A DNA stretch of 64,000 bases from an uncultured Bacteroidales bacterium (GCA_900316055.1 ONBK01000003.1:90078-154077); one strand, 5' to 3'; positions 54,021-63,403 are shown, counted from the first letter of the stretch. Notes: generated by a model not told the origin, from the letters alone. Made by a program: numbers and translations.

Positions 54021-56471
54021 ATGGATTGGATTTGGGAATATATTAATCCATCCAGTGATTATTTGGGAGCTATCATTGGCATGATTATGTCTATAATAGC
54101 TCTGGCTCTGCCTATTTCTCAGAGCACCATATCAAGCCGCCTTGCATCTTATCACAACAAGCATATCCTTGAAATGTTCAAAAGCGAACGAACATACAAG
54201 GCTATGCTTTTTTCTATATTGCTGCTGATATCTACTCTGGTGTTGTCTATTCTTTTCAAAGAGGATGCAACATGGGGCAAATTGGTGGGTCTACTTTGTT
54301 TGTTTGCAGGCATTGCTTCGGTGATTATATTTTGGCAGTATTTCAGAAAAACAAATCAATATACAATCAACACTGATAACGTCGTATTTGATTATTGTAA
54401 GAAAAAATTGGCTGCATTACCAAATAACAGAGAAAACCATAAAGAGAGATGGGAACTGCTGGAAATGGCAGCCTGTGTGATAGATCATAAAGAAAAGAGT
54501 GGAGATTATGCAGATATAGAAGAGATAGTGAGCTTTTTAGAGGATAATTTCATTGCGATTCTCAAAGATAAGAGTTTTGTGAAAGATGACAGAAATAAGA
54601 ATGTATGGGACTACTCATTGAAATATTACAGTCTCTATCTCGACCTTTGGAAAAACTGTTACCGGAAGTCACCAAGCACAGCTGCAATGATGATGGGTGC
54701 TTATGATCGGGTGGTTAAGTATGCAATTTCGCATGAAGAGAAGGGTTATCTCGGATTTCAATCATATATACCACTCTTTTATCTGTATCAGCAAATTGCA
54801 GCCTCATTGGAACCTGAGGATAAAAAGACACCACGTACTGCAGAATATTGTTGGAAATGGTATTTTGATGTAATGCTGTCGGATGATTTCCCAGAAGAAA
54901 AAGTTTTCACGGCTAATGTATACTTGCTGACAGTGATGAAGAACATTGTAGACTATGACATACTTTTTGTGTTCAAGGCTTATGTTGGACATATTATTGA
55001 CTCAATGATAATCCTAAAATATGAGGACTATGTTTTTACAGGTGATGGGAATATTGACCAGAAATTAAGTGACCTCCAGCGGAAAAACCACAGGATAGTA
55101 CGGTTTAATGAATATAAGTGTTTGTCGGAAGATCTTAAGACAATTGATGTAAAAGATGCTTATAAGGATGAATTGAAAAAGCGGATAAAGCGTCGCTTTG
55201 TATACAACAATATTCAGTTCGTTACTCTTTTGATTGGATCATACGGTATGTTCCTGAAGAAGTATGACTTTGTAAAAGCTCTTGTATACTATAATCAGCC
55301 GTTTGATTCGGAAGCCTTGTTTGCAAACAAGGATATTGTACCAGAGTCGTTTGATGAACTGGTGGATATGTATATGAAAGTTCACCTAACAACGATGAAT
55401 TATATCACGATATGGCCAGGACATCATGATGTTGCGCACTGTTATAAGCAGTTCTTGTATTTTCTGACATTTGTGCAGGCGAATCGGGTGAATGCAAATT
55501 TAGGGCTTGATGTATCCAAATATGGCGATAATTCGCAGCAATTGTTCTATTTACAGCATGTGATTGAACAGTTTGAGGATGCGATTAAAAACTTCAGTGA
55601 TGAAGAACTAAAGAAATTGGATATTCAAAATGTTGACAATAGTAAGAATAAAATTAAGGAGGCACTGGATAAAATCCAGAAGAATATTAAAATTACAGAT
55701 GCCAACCTGAAGCAATGGCAAGAACTTGACGAGGAGAAGGTTGAAACTTTTAAACAAGATGTCATAGACCAAACAAGGGAAAGCTCATTATGGGTGCGGG
55801 CTTTCAAAGAAAATGATTTAGAAGGTGGCACAAACTGTGATTATATAATTGGGCTGAAAACATTTATTGATAAATCTTTCCTCGCTGTGAATGACGAAGG
55901 AATGTATGTGGGTTTTTCGCAAAGTTTTTCTAAAGAGCTTGTTAGGCAGATAGATTTCTATGTTGAAAGGAAGTTAAAGGCTCAACACAATCAGCATCCT
56001 TTTTCAGGCTTTCGTATTTCAGAGAATGATTACAAGCGTAAAGTGTTGGATTTTGACAAAGACTATTCTGCGGCTTTTATTAATGTATACGATTATCATG
56101 AGGCTCTTTATGATGCACCTGGTTTTCAATGGATTTGGGAAGGTGATAAAGCTGGTATAACTGCCAATGGGTGTAGCGTTTATTATTTTGGAGACCCTGA
56201 TATTCCCAAAAAACGGTTGGTGGCATTTAATAAACATTGTTTCTCGAAGATAGAAGTAACAATACCTGAATGTGGGTTCAAGGTGCTTGACCTGAACACG
56301 AGTGAAGATGACAGAAAGAAGCTGTATGGCTCATCATTACTGAGAGACTTGGCAACTGATGCTGAGAAAGATGACGAATTGAAGAAGTGTGTCCTCGTTG
56401 AAATAAAAGGGGAAGTCCATTTCTATATGAAGGACGATGCTGAGATTGCTTATGTAGTGGAAGATAATTAA
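54021..56471 (+). CDS. Large membrane-anchored protein, unknown function
   Basis: 816 aa. Three hydrophobic segments lie at the N-terminus (about residues 14-34, 62-80 and 88-108), and the remaining 700 residues are soluble, helical and highly charged, with a coiled-coil-like stretch around 535-590 (NKIKEALDKIQKNIKITD). The last 200 residues look more like an alpha/beta domain. The previous membrane gene ends 24 bp upstream, so the two may act together. No family recognised. Confidence 0.75.
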   Translation: MDWIWEYINPSSDYLGAIIGMIMSIIALALPISQSTISSRLASYHNKHILEMFKSERTYKAMLFSILLLISTLVLSILFKEDATWGKLVGLLCLFAGIASVIIFWQYFRKTNQYTINTDNVVFDYCKKKLAALPNNRENHKERWELLEMAACVIDHKEKSGDYADIEEIVSFLEDNFIAILKDKSFVKDDRNKNVWDYSLKYYSLYLDLWKNCYRKSPSTAAMMMGAYDRVVKYAISHEEKGYLGFQSYIPLFYLYQQIAASLEPEDKKTPRTAEYCWKWYFDVMLSDDFPEEKVFTANVYLLTVMKNIVDYDILFVFKAYVGHIIDSMIILKYEDYVFTGDGNIDQKLSDLQRKNHRIVRFNEYKCLSEDLKTIDVKDAYKDELKKRIKRRFVYNNIQFVTLLIGSYGMFLKKYDFVKALVYYNQPFDSEALFANKDIVPESFDELVDMYMKVHLTTMNYITIWPGHHDVAHCYKQFLYFLTFVQANRVNANLGLDVSKYGDNSQQLFYLQHVIEQFEDAIKNFSDEELKKLDIQNVDNSKNKIKEALDKIQKNIKITDANLKQWQELDEEKVETFKQDVIDQTRESSLWVRAFKENDLEGGTNCDYIIGLKTFIDKSFLAVNDEGMYVGFSQSFSKELVRQIDFYVERKLKAQHNQHPFSGFRISENDYKRKVLDFDKDYSAAFINVYDYHEALYDAPGFQWIWEGDKAGITANGCSVYYFGDPDIPKKRLVAFNKHCFSKIEVTIPECGFKVLDLNTSEDDRKKLYGSSLLRDLATDAEKDDELKKCVLVEIKGEVHFYMKDDAEIAYVVEDN

Positions 56472-56514
56472 TGTGAAATGTTTGGATTAGCCATCCCTAA
56501 TTTTCTAGAATGAT

Positions 56515-56745
56515 ATGACGCAAGACGAGCTGTGGCATTCGAAGTACAAAGAAGTGATGACTTTTATTGAAACAAATCATCGGAATCCATCTAAACATCG
56601 AGTTGAAGAACATCAGATGTTGAACTTCATCAAGCACAATAGGAAGTTGATGAATAAAGGTGAGTTGAAAGAAGGTAGGGTGGAGATGTTTGAGAAGTTG
56701 TTGGAGATGGGGGAGAGGTGTAGGAGGGTGAATCAGTATGTCTGA
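56515..56745 (+). CDS. Small helicase-associated (HA) domain ORF, second copy
   Basis: 76 aa. Starts TQDELWHSKYKEVMTFIE and has MLNFIKHNRKLMNKGELKEGRVEMFEKL, as in the ORF at 34676. It lies directly after the 816-aa gene. Confidence 0.55.
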   Translation: MTQDELWHSKYKEVMTFIETNHRNPSKHRVEEHQMLNFIKHNRKLMNKGELKEGRVEMFEKLLEMGERCRRVNQYV

Positions 56746-56783
56746 GAAGTAAGATGTAAGAGGGAAGAAGTAAGATGTGGAGG
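56745..56783. repeat. Degenerate GTAAGATG-type repeat
   Basis: GAAGTAAGATGTAAGAGGG-type units between two HA-domain ORFs. The reverse complement of the segment at 3503-3537 is closely similar, and the GATGTAAGA units at 42425-42462 and 52799-52835 are of the same type. Confidence 0.55.
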
Positions 56784-56785
56784 TT

Positions 56786-56908
56786 ATGACCCAAAACGAA
56801 CGCTGGATGGCGAAACATAAAGAGGTGTTGAAGGAGGATAGGGTGAAGTTGTTTCAGAAGCTATTGGAGTTGGGAAAGAGGTTTAAAAAAGTGAATCAAT
56901 ACACTTAG
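56786..56908 (+). pseudogene. Helicase-associated ORF, third copy, internally deleted
   Basis: 40 aa from ATG 56786, with a good GGAGG Shine-Dalgarno-like site just upstream. It starts TQNERWMAKHKEVLK and jumps to EDRVKLFQKLLELGKR, losing the middle of the domain seen in the copy at 56515. Confidence 0.5.
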
Positions 56909-56920
56909 TCTGTTTATACA

Positions 56921-58306
56921 ATGGATAATGACATTAATTTAGTTCCATATTATAGAGATTTGTTGATAAAAGCTGTTCCGGAATCCACTTTCTCTATGAG
57001 TAAGTGCATACTAAGGGGGTGGCTTTTGCGTTTGGGAAGATCATTGGAGTTAGACAGTATGCGTCTGTATCTGTATGATGACAGGAGCAATGGAATTATA
57101 ATAAGACAGATATATGGTGACAAGGAGTATTGGAAAGTTGTTGATGTTACCAAACTCCGAAAGGAAAACGCAAAGTATAAGAATCTGTTTTTTGTGAAAA
57201 TACGACACATTAGAGAAAATGGCCAGTTTTTGGTGTTAGGATATCTTGCTTTTCATACGGAACGATACGTAACCAAAGATTTGATAGCTTCATTGGATGT
57301 GTTGTGCATGTTGTATGGGAACTATATTGTAAAAAGACTTGTGACGTGCCAGACTACTCATCTGAATCAGGTTTTGTTGAAAACTTATTCAATAGCAGCG
57401 AGTGAGGAACTCCCTGGTACTAAAATTAAAAAACTGTTAGAATGTTTCTATAGCCTGACTTGTTTTAATTATGGGCTCTATTGCACTGTTCATAATACTT
57501 CCATAGTGGCCGAGTATCTTGTTACCAGCAAGGGTAGCTTCGTGCTAAGACGCCATAAGCCATGGACGGTCGCCAAAGCTTTTATAAATGATCTTGCAAA
57601 TGGTAATCCCAGCTATTCATGCCCATTGTCTGATTTACCACAAGAGATTATAAATTTTGTTCTATTTAGGGATCAAAGACAACCCGAGGCATTTATCGTG
57701 AATGCTATTCCGATAAAAATAGATAACGAAATGGTGGGGCTTTGGATGATTTTCAACTCAAAAAATAATCCTTATGCGAGTTTTGGTATAGAGGGTGTTA
57801 TTGATGGTACGCAACCCCTACTAAGTAATAGTTACAGATTTTTATTCCAAAGAAGATTTAACAACATGATAGTAAATCCAATTTTTCAGAATCGCGATAC
57901 ACGCGTTGACAACAGTTCGGTGTTTACAATTATGCCATTTACAGAAAGTTGGTCTAATGATGTTTGGGAACAGGTGATAAAACCTGCAGTGCAGGAAATG
58001 GGAATGGTACCTGTTCGGGCTGATGATTTGTATGGACAAAACATAATGGAAGATGTATGGCAGAGTATTCTTAAAGCGGCCATTATTATTTGCGATACCA
58101 CAGGTCGAAATCCAAACGTGTTTTACGAGTTGGGGATTGCCCATACATTGGGAAAGAAGGTTTTGCTTTTGACACAAAATATTGATGATATACCTTTTGA
58201 TTTGCAAGCCTATCGTCACATTGAGTATAACGTTACATTGTCGGGCGGTAGCCAGCTGAAAGATACTCTCAAAAAGTATATCAAAGAAACATTAGCGAGT
58301 AAGTAA
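56921..58306 (+). CDS. Tandem GAF-like protein with deoxyribosyltransferase-like C-terminal domain
   Basis: 461 aa. Two GAF-like regions (about 30-140 and 155-310) precede a C-terminal domain (about 335-455): VFTIMPFTESWSNDVWEQVIKPAV, RADDLYGQNIMEDVWQSI, AAIIICDTTGRNPNVFYELGIAHTLGKKVLLLTQ. The last block is the pattern of nucleoside 2-deoxyribosyltransferase/TIR-like domains (Asp and Glu in CDTTGRNPNVFYE). Such domains in defence proteins cleave nucleotides such as NAD+. The GAF-like part could sense a ligand. Function inferred. Confidence 0.75.
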   Translation: MDNDINLVPYYRDLLIKAVPESTFSMSKCILRGWLLRLGRSLELDSMRLYLYDDRSNGIIIRQIYGDKEYWKVVDVTKLRKENAKYKNLFFVKIRHIRENGQFLVLGYLAFHTERYVTKDLIASLDVLCMLYGNYIVKRLVTCQTTHLNQVLLKTYSIAASEELPGTKIKKLLECFYSLTCFNYGLYCTVHNTSIVAEYLVTSKGSFVLRRHKPWTVAKAFINDLANGNPSYSCPLSDLPQEIINFVLFRDQRQPEAFIVNAIPIKIDNEMVGLWMIFNSKNNPYASFGIEGVIDGTQPLLSNSYRFLFQRRFNNMIVNPIFQNRDTRVDNSSVFTIMPFTESWSNDVWEQVIKPAVQEMGMVPVRADDLYGQNIMEDVWQSILKAAIIICDTTGRNPNVFYELGIAHTLGKKVLLLTQNIDDIPFDLQAYRHIEYNVTLSGGSQLKDTLKKYIKETLASK

Positions 58307-58319
58307 TGATGAAGACAGA

Positions 58320-58511
58320 ATGACCATGTACGAACTAATACCAATATGTGAAATTATTAATCGAAGAATAGAGAACGAGTGGCCTCTGAAGCAGAAGAGG
58401 TTGATGATGTTAGGAAGAGAGGTTAGAGAACGAGCCAAGGCCATCGAGAATGCGGCGACAGAGTGGGAAAAGGTGATTGCTGATGAAAAAAATATAAATG
58501 AAAATGGCTGA
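58320..58511 (+). CDS. Small helical ORF, 63 aa
   Basis: ATG 58320, 13 bp after the GAF gene and 17 bp before the nuclease. Charged helix (INRRIENEWPLKQKRLMMLG ... AKAIENAATEWEKVI). No family; it may be a small partner of either neighbour. Confidence 0.4.
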   Translation: MTMYELIPICEIINRRIENEWPLKQKRLMMLGREVRERAKAIENAATEWEKVIADEKNINENG

Positions 58512-58528
58512 AATTAAGAGGTAATCAA

Positions 58529-59908
58529 ATGAAAGTTTTTGTTTACGGAAAAAATTCGGACGATAAAGGCACTCAATTGGAAGTTTTGACTTCTGTCATA
58601 TTGAAAAATATGGGGTATACTATAAGCCGAAATGAGATAAGTTCCGGAGGAAATGAACTGGATGTTGTTGCAACAAAGAAAGAACCTTATGGAGGAGAGA
58701 CACGTTTGATTTGCGAGTGTAAGGCATACAATTCCCTCATTTCAATGAATGAGTGGTTGAAATTCATCGGCAAACTGCATCTGGAACAAAGAAAAAACCA
58801 GATGACTCATGGATTGATGATTGCTTTATCTGGTGCAAACGGTTATGTGCTGGGGTCTTACAATGATATAAAAAATGACAATTATATAACACTTATAACA
58901 AACAAGGATATATATGACTATATATCGGCAACACATGTTCTGTTGCCCGAAAAGGAAGTGTCTGAAATAATAGGAAACTACACGAGAAAGAATATAGTAG
59001 ATGTTAATCTTATATTTTACTGCAATTCTTTCTATTGGCATATCTGTTTTCCTAATGGTGAGTATACCATATTGAATAATGATTTGTCAAATATTGATGA
59101 TGAATTCCTTGCTGCTTTTAAGGAGATGATAGAATCCCAAACAGATTCTCGCCTATATATTGACATCAGAAAGGAGCAGGAGGCTGTTCAAAGGCGCTCT
59201 TACATACGTTCTTTGGTCTTAAGCTATACAATGGATGAAGACCATACAATACAAGAAATTGTTGACTGGATAAACAAGGTTAAAGATGGTTTAAATGTGA
59301 CGAGGGTTGAGGTTGAGGAGTGTATAAATGCGATACCATACCTAAAAATTGCAGATAACGCCAAAGTCTCGCTGATAGATAAGAAAGAGATTGATTATAT
59401 TGAGTTTTACCGATTTTTATTGCAGGATGTGGTTTCTGTTAGAGTAATGGTGACAAAATTCTATAAAAGTCATATTAATAAGACGTTGCTTAAGAAGATA
59501 AAGCAAATACAATGTGATATTCAGATACCTGAAAAGAATGTTGAAGAATGCTTGTTCTTGTTAAAGCATTCGCCATCTGCGCTGACTTATGCAATTAACG
59601 AAGATAAAGCTATAACAAGATACCGAAGTAAGGGCAAGGCTATTTCCCCCAGTGTTGAAAAAGCACATACGGAGTGGTTTTTGGATAATGTGATGAGAAG
59701 TTTTATTGCAGATTACAACAACAGTAGTCTTACAGAGTATTATCTTGACATGGAGAAAATCCCATCAATTGAAATGCATACCAATTTAAGGATTTTTAAG
59801 GAAGGGGAAGATCCGATAGAGATACATCATTTCAAAGCAGAATTAATTGGCCATTTGGGAGAAGAATATAACAATAAGGCCATATTAATGGTGAAAATAC
59901 CAGAATGA
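58529..59908 (+). CDS. Mrr-like PD-(D/E)XK nuclease
   Basis: 459 aa. The N-terminal 90 residues are a classic restriction-endonuclease-like fold: KGTQLEVLTSVILKNMGY, SGGNELDVVA with D45, and RLICECKAYN with E63-x-K65. The C-terminal 350 residues are not recognised and could bind DNA or a partner. The stop overlaps the ATG at 59905 by 4 bp. Likely a defence nuclease, the last of the island before the polysaccharide genes resume. Confidence 0.8.
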   Translation: MKVFVYGKNSDDKGTQLEVLTSVILKNMGYTISRNEISSGGNELDVVATKKEPYGGETRLICECKAYNSLISMNEWLKFIGKLHLEQRKNQMTHGLMIALSGANGYVLGSYNDIKNDNYITLITNKDIYDYISATHVLLPEKEVSEIIGNYTRKNIVDVNLIFYCNSFYWHICFPNGEYTILNNDLSNIDDEFLAAFKEMIESQTDSRLYIDIRKEQEAVQRRSYIRSLVLSYTMDEDHTIQEIVDWINKVKDGLNVTRVEVEECINAIPYLKIADNAKVSLIDKKEIDYIEFYRFLLQDVVSVRVMVTKFYKSHINKTLLKKIKQIQCDIQIPEKNVEECLFLLKHSPSALTYAINEDKAITRYRSKGKAISPSVEKAHTEWFLDNVMRSFIADYNNSSLTEYYLDMEKIPSIEMHTNLRIFKEGEDPIEIHHFKAELIGHLGEEYNNKAILMVKIPE

Positions 59909-59964
59909 GCAGAGTGAAGACTCTGACAAATAATATACAAAGAATACAAATAGACAATACTAAT

Positions 59965-61050
59965 ATGCAGAAAATTGACCTAAACGGCAAGACCATTCTG
60001 GTGACGGGTCATGCCGGTTTCATTGGCAGCAACCTGGTGAGTCGTTTGTTCAAGGAAATGAACGGCGGAACAGTTGTGGGTATTGATAACCTTAATAACT
60101 ACTACGACACAACGCTCAAGGACTATCGTCTGGGGCAGTTAAAAGTTAAAAGTGAAAAGTGTAAAGTTAAGTATGTAAGTGTTGTAGGATCAATTGCTGA
60201 TAAAAACCTAATTGAAAAGCTTTTTGCTGAATACAAATTTGATATAGTGGTGAATCTTGCCGCACAAGCTGGTGTAAGATACTCCATTGAAAACCCTGAT
60301 GTGTATATTGAAAGCAATATCATCGGATTTTACAACCTGTTAGAGGCATGCCGTCACAATCCTGTTGAACATCTGGTGTATGCTTCTTCAAGTTCAGTTT
60401 ATGGTGGCAACAAAAAAGTGCCGTTCAGCACGGACGACAGGGTGGATAACCCGGTAAGCCTTTATGCGGCCACCAAGAAGAGCAACGAACTGTTTGCTCA
60501 CTGTTACTCGAAACTATATAACATTCCAACTACGGGATTAAGATTCTTCACCGTCTATGGTCCTGCTGGCAGACCCGATATGGCGTACTTCGGTTTCACC
60601 AACAAGCTATTGAAAGGTGAAACTATCCAAATTTACAACTACGGCAATTGTCGCAGGGATTTCACCTATGTGGACGACATCGTGGAGGGTGTTATTCGTG
60701 TGATGCAGGGGGCACCAGAGAAGAAGGTGGGAGAGGATGGGCTTCCCGTTCCTCCTTATGCTGTTTACAATATCGGTGGCGGCCAGCCGGAGAATTTGCT
60801 CGATTTCGTTCAGATTTTGCAAGAAGAGTTGGTAAGAGCTGGAGTTCTGCCCCAAGACTACGATTTCGAAGCCCACAAGAAACTGGTTCCAATGCAACCA
60901 GGAGACGTTCCTACAACGTATGCAGATGCTGAGGCCCTTGAACGCGATTATGGATTCACGCCAAAAATTACATTAAGAGAAGGTTTGAGAAAGTTTGCAG
61001 AATGGTATAAAGAGTATTACTTTTCACAAATGTCATGCAGTGAAAAATAG
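59965..61050 (+). CDS. UDP-glucuronate 4-epimerase-like enzyme
   Basis: 361 aa from ATG 59965; an upstream ATG at 59905 overlaps the previous stop and would add 20 unusual residues. SDR motifs: ILVTGHAGFIGSN, IDNLNNYYD, NLAAQAGVRYSIENP, YASSSSVYGGNKK, YAATKKSNE, RFFTVYGPAGRPDMA. This is the CapI/LpsL branch that converts UDP-GlcA to UDP-GalA. An in-frame insertion LKVKSEKCKVKY (60138-60172) is encoded by a degenerate AAAGTTAAAAGT-type repeat near residue 64 and is absent from most family members by my recollection. Confidence 0.9.
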   Translation: MQKIDLNGKTILVTGHAGFIGSNLVSRLFKEMNGGTVVGIDNLNNYYDTTLKDYRLGQLKVKSEKCKVKYVSVVGSIADKNLIEKLFAEYKFDIVVNLAAQAGVRYSIENPDVYIESNIIGFYNLLEACRHNPVEHLVYASSSSVYGGNKKVPFSTDDRVDNPVSLYAATKKSNELFAHCYSKLYNIPTTGLRFFTVYGPAGRPDMAYFGFTNKLLKGETIQIYNYGNCRRDFTYVDDIVEGVIRVMQGAPEKKVGEDGLPVPPYAVYNIGGGQPENLLDFVQILQEELVRAGVLPQDYDFEAHKKLVPMQPGDVPTTYADAEALERDYGFTPKITLREGLRKFAEWYKEYYFSQMSCSEK

Positions 61051-61075
61051 CGAAGAACAGGAACAACACTGGACC

Positions 61076-61903
61076 ATGAAGATCCGCCCGCACGAAAAGC
61101 TGTGGCACATCGATCTGGGCGAGATCTGGCGCTATCGCGACCTGATAGAATTATTCGTCAGGCGCAATATCGTGGTGCAGTATAAGCAGACCATCCTGGG
61201 TCCGCTTTGGTATCTGATACAGCCCGTATTGACCGTCATCATGAATATGGTGGTGTTTGGAGGCATTGCCAAGATGAGTACCGACGGGATGCCCCAGGCA
61301 CTTTTCTATATGGCTGGCAATATCTGTTGGTTCTATTTCTCTGACTGCCTGAACCAGTCGTCAAACACATTCACAGCCAATCAGAACATGTTTGGCAAGG
61401 TCTATTTCCCTCGTCTGGTGGTGCCCATCGCTGTGGTGATATCCAATTTGTTGCGATTTGTCATACAGGTAGGACTCTTTGTCATACTCTATCTCTATTT
61501 CTTTATGGCAGGTGCTCCTATAGCCCCCAATTGGGCTATTCTGCTTACGCCCCTATTGGTCATGATGTTAGCAGGACTGGGTCTTGGCTTTGGCATTCTG
61601 ATCTCCTCGCTCACCACGAAGTATCGTGACTTTATGATTCTCTTCACTTTTGTTGTCCAGCTCTGGATGTATGCTACGCCTATTGTCTATCCACTCAGTA
61701 TGGTGGAAGAAGGTACGCTTCGCACACTGATTATGACTAACCCGATGACCTCTATCATCGAGGCTTTCAAGTATGCCACTTTGGGACAGGGCTATTTCTC
61801 TTGGCTCGCCTTAGGCTATAGCTTCCTGTTTATGAGTGTACTGCTGCTATTTAGCGTTGCTATATTTAATAAGGTACAACGTAATTTCATGGATACCGTC
61901 TAG
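61076..61903 (+). CDS. ABC-2 type polysaccharide export permease (Wzm/KpsM-like)
   Basis: Start set at ATG 61076 (275 aa); a longer frame from 60995 would lie inside the epimerase. DLIELFVRRNIVVQYKQTILGPLWYLIQP at the start is a signature of TagG/Wzm-type permeases, followed by about six membrane segments. LTTKYRDFMILF and ATPIVYPLSMV are also typical. No partner ATPase gene (Wzt) is seen in the window; the next gene is an MBOAT. Confidence 0.9.
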   Translation: MKIRPHEKLWHIDLGEIWRYRDLIELFVRRNIVVQYKQTILGPLWYLIQPVLTVIMNMVVFGGIAKMSTDGMPQALFYMAGNICWFYFSDCLNQSSNTFTANQNMFGKVYFPRLVVPIAVVISNLLRFVIQVGLFVILYLYFFMAGAPIAPNWAILLTPLLVMMLAGLGLGFGILISSLTTKYRDFMILFTFVVQLWMYATPIVYPLSMVEEGTLRTLIMTNPMTSIIEAFKYATLGQGYFSWLALGYSFLFMSVLLLFSVAIFNKVQRNFMDTV

Positions 61904-61954
61904 AACCTTATGGAATTAAAAGATCAAAGCTTTGCAAATAATAATTGACGAATT

Positions 61955-63397
61955 ATGCTTTTCAATTCTTTTGAGTTCTTGGCATTCCTGCCGATAGTGT
62001 TCCTGCTCTATTGGTTCGTGTTTCGCGGGCGACAATGGCAAAACGTGTTGATTGTCGTCGCGAGTTACATATTCTATGGTTGGTGGGATTGGCGATTCTT
62101 ATTCTTAATAGCCCTGACATCGCTTTGTAGTTATGGTAGTGGCCTGCTTCTGGAACACTACGAGGGGCAGCGACGAAAGCAGAAGTGTGTAAGTGCAGCT
62201 AACATTGTGCTGAACCTCAGCATCCTTGGGGTATTCAAATATTGTAATTTTTTTGTAGAAAACCTTGATGCGTTGTTGGGGGCATTTGGTTGGCATTTGG
62301 ACTGGGTGACAATGAACATTGTATTGCCCGTCGGCATCAGTTTCTATACGTTCCAGGCACTCAGCTATACGATTGACGTTTATCAAAAGAAACTACCAGC
62401 TACTCATGACCCTGTAGAGTTCTTTGCCTACATCAGCTTCTTCCCTCAATTGGTGGCCGGCCCTATCGAGCGGGCCACCAACCTTCTACCCCAGTTCCAG
62501 CAACAAAGGCATTTCGACTATGCCAAGGCGGTTGACGGAATGAGGCAGATGCTATGGGGTTTTTTTAAGAAACTCGTTATTGCAGACAATTGTGCAACTG
62601 TTATTGACAACAATTGGGGGAACTATGCTGAACTACCTGGTTTGACCCTTTCCCTTCTTTGTGTCCTCATTGCGTTCCATATATACTGCGACTTTTCCGG
62701 CTATTCAGACATCGCCATCGGTTGTGCTCGATTGTTTGGCTTCAATCTGATGCGAAACTTCAACTACCCGTATTTCTCACGTAGTATTCCTGAGTTCTGG
62801 CGTCGTTGGCATATCTCCTTTACTACGTGGTTTCGCGACTACTTATATTTCCCCCTAGGAGGAAGTCGATGCGATAAATGGAAAATCGTTCGCAACGTAT
62901 ATATCGTATGGGGCATTAGCGGTTTATGGCATGGAGCAGATTGGACATTTGTTTGCTGGGGCCTGTACCATGCGACTCTGCTGGTCATTTACAATCTTTT
63001 GGGTATTAACACGAAATATCAGAATGTGGTAGCATACGGACATCTTTTGCCAAACATAAAAGAGACATTCCAGATAGCATTGACTTTCTTCCTTTTCGTT
63101 ATCAGTTTGATATTTGTGCGTGCCGAGAGTATGACGCAGGTCTTTGGGTATCTGTCGGCAATGGTCACGAACAAATTCTTTGGTTCCATTCCCCAGAACG
63201 GAATAACCTATCTTTGTTTTGGCCTTGCTCTTCTTGCTGTTGAATGGCTACAAAGAGACAAGCAGCATGCACTACAGTTCCCTAATAACAGGTTGTTTAG
63301 TAAAAAAGTCACAAGGTGGGCGTTGTATATCATAATCTATCTGTTGATTCTGTTTAATATAGGAAAAAGCCAGACATTTTTTTATTTCCAATTCTGA
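61955..63397 (+). CDS. MBOAT O-acyltransferase (AlgI-like), second copy
   Basis: 480 aa, 10-12 membrane segments. AGPIERATNLLPQF, CDFSGYSDIAIGCARLFGF, FWRRWHISFTTWFRDYLYFPLGG and the catalytic His in SGLWHGADWTFVCWGLYHA. It resembles the MBOAT at 18694 but is closer to AlgI in its FRDYLYFPLGG motif. Together with the DltD-like gene it likely acetylates or acylates polysaccharide at the membrane. Confidence 0.93.
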   Translation: MLFNSFEFLAFLPIVFLLYWFVFRGRQWQNVLIVVASYIFYGWWDWRFLFLIALTSLCSYGSGLLLEHYEGQRRKQKCVSAANIVLNLSILGVFKYCNFFVENLDALLGAFGWHLDWVTMNIVLPVGISFYTFQALSYTIDVYQKKLPATHDPVEFFAYISFFPQLVAGPIERATNLLPQFQQQRHFDYAKAVDGMRQMLWGFFKKLVIADNCATVIDNNWGNYAELPGLTLSLLCVLIAFHIYCDFSGYSDIAIGCARLFGFNLMRNFNYPYFSRSIPEFWRRWHISFTTWFRDYLYFPLGGSRCDKWKIVRNVYIVWGISGLWHGADWTFVCWGLYHATLLVIYNLLGINTKYQNVVAYGHLLPNIKETFQIALTFFLFVISLIFVRAESMTQVFGYLSAMVTNKFFGSIPQNGITYLCFGLALLAVEWLQRDKQHALQFPNNRLFSKKVTRWALYIIIYLLILFNIGKSQTFFYFQF

Positions 63398-63403
63398 TAA
63401 TCT

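Noticed and set aside
60648-60932. 94-aa frame inside the epimerase gene
   Set aside because: Overlaps a strongly supported gene on the same strand and has the Arg/Ser-rich composition of an out-of-frame reading.
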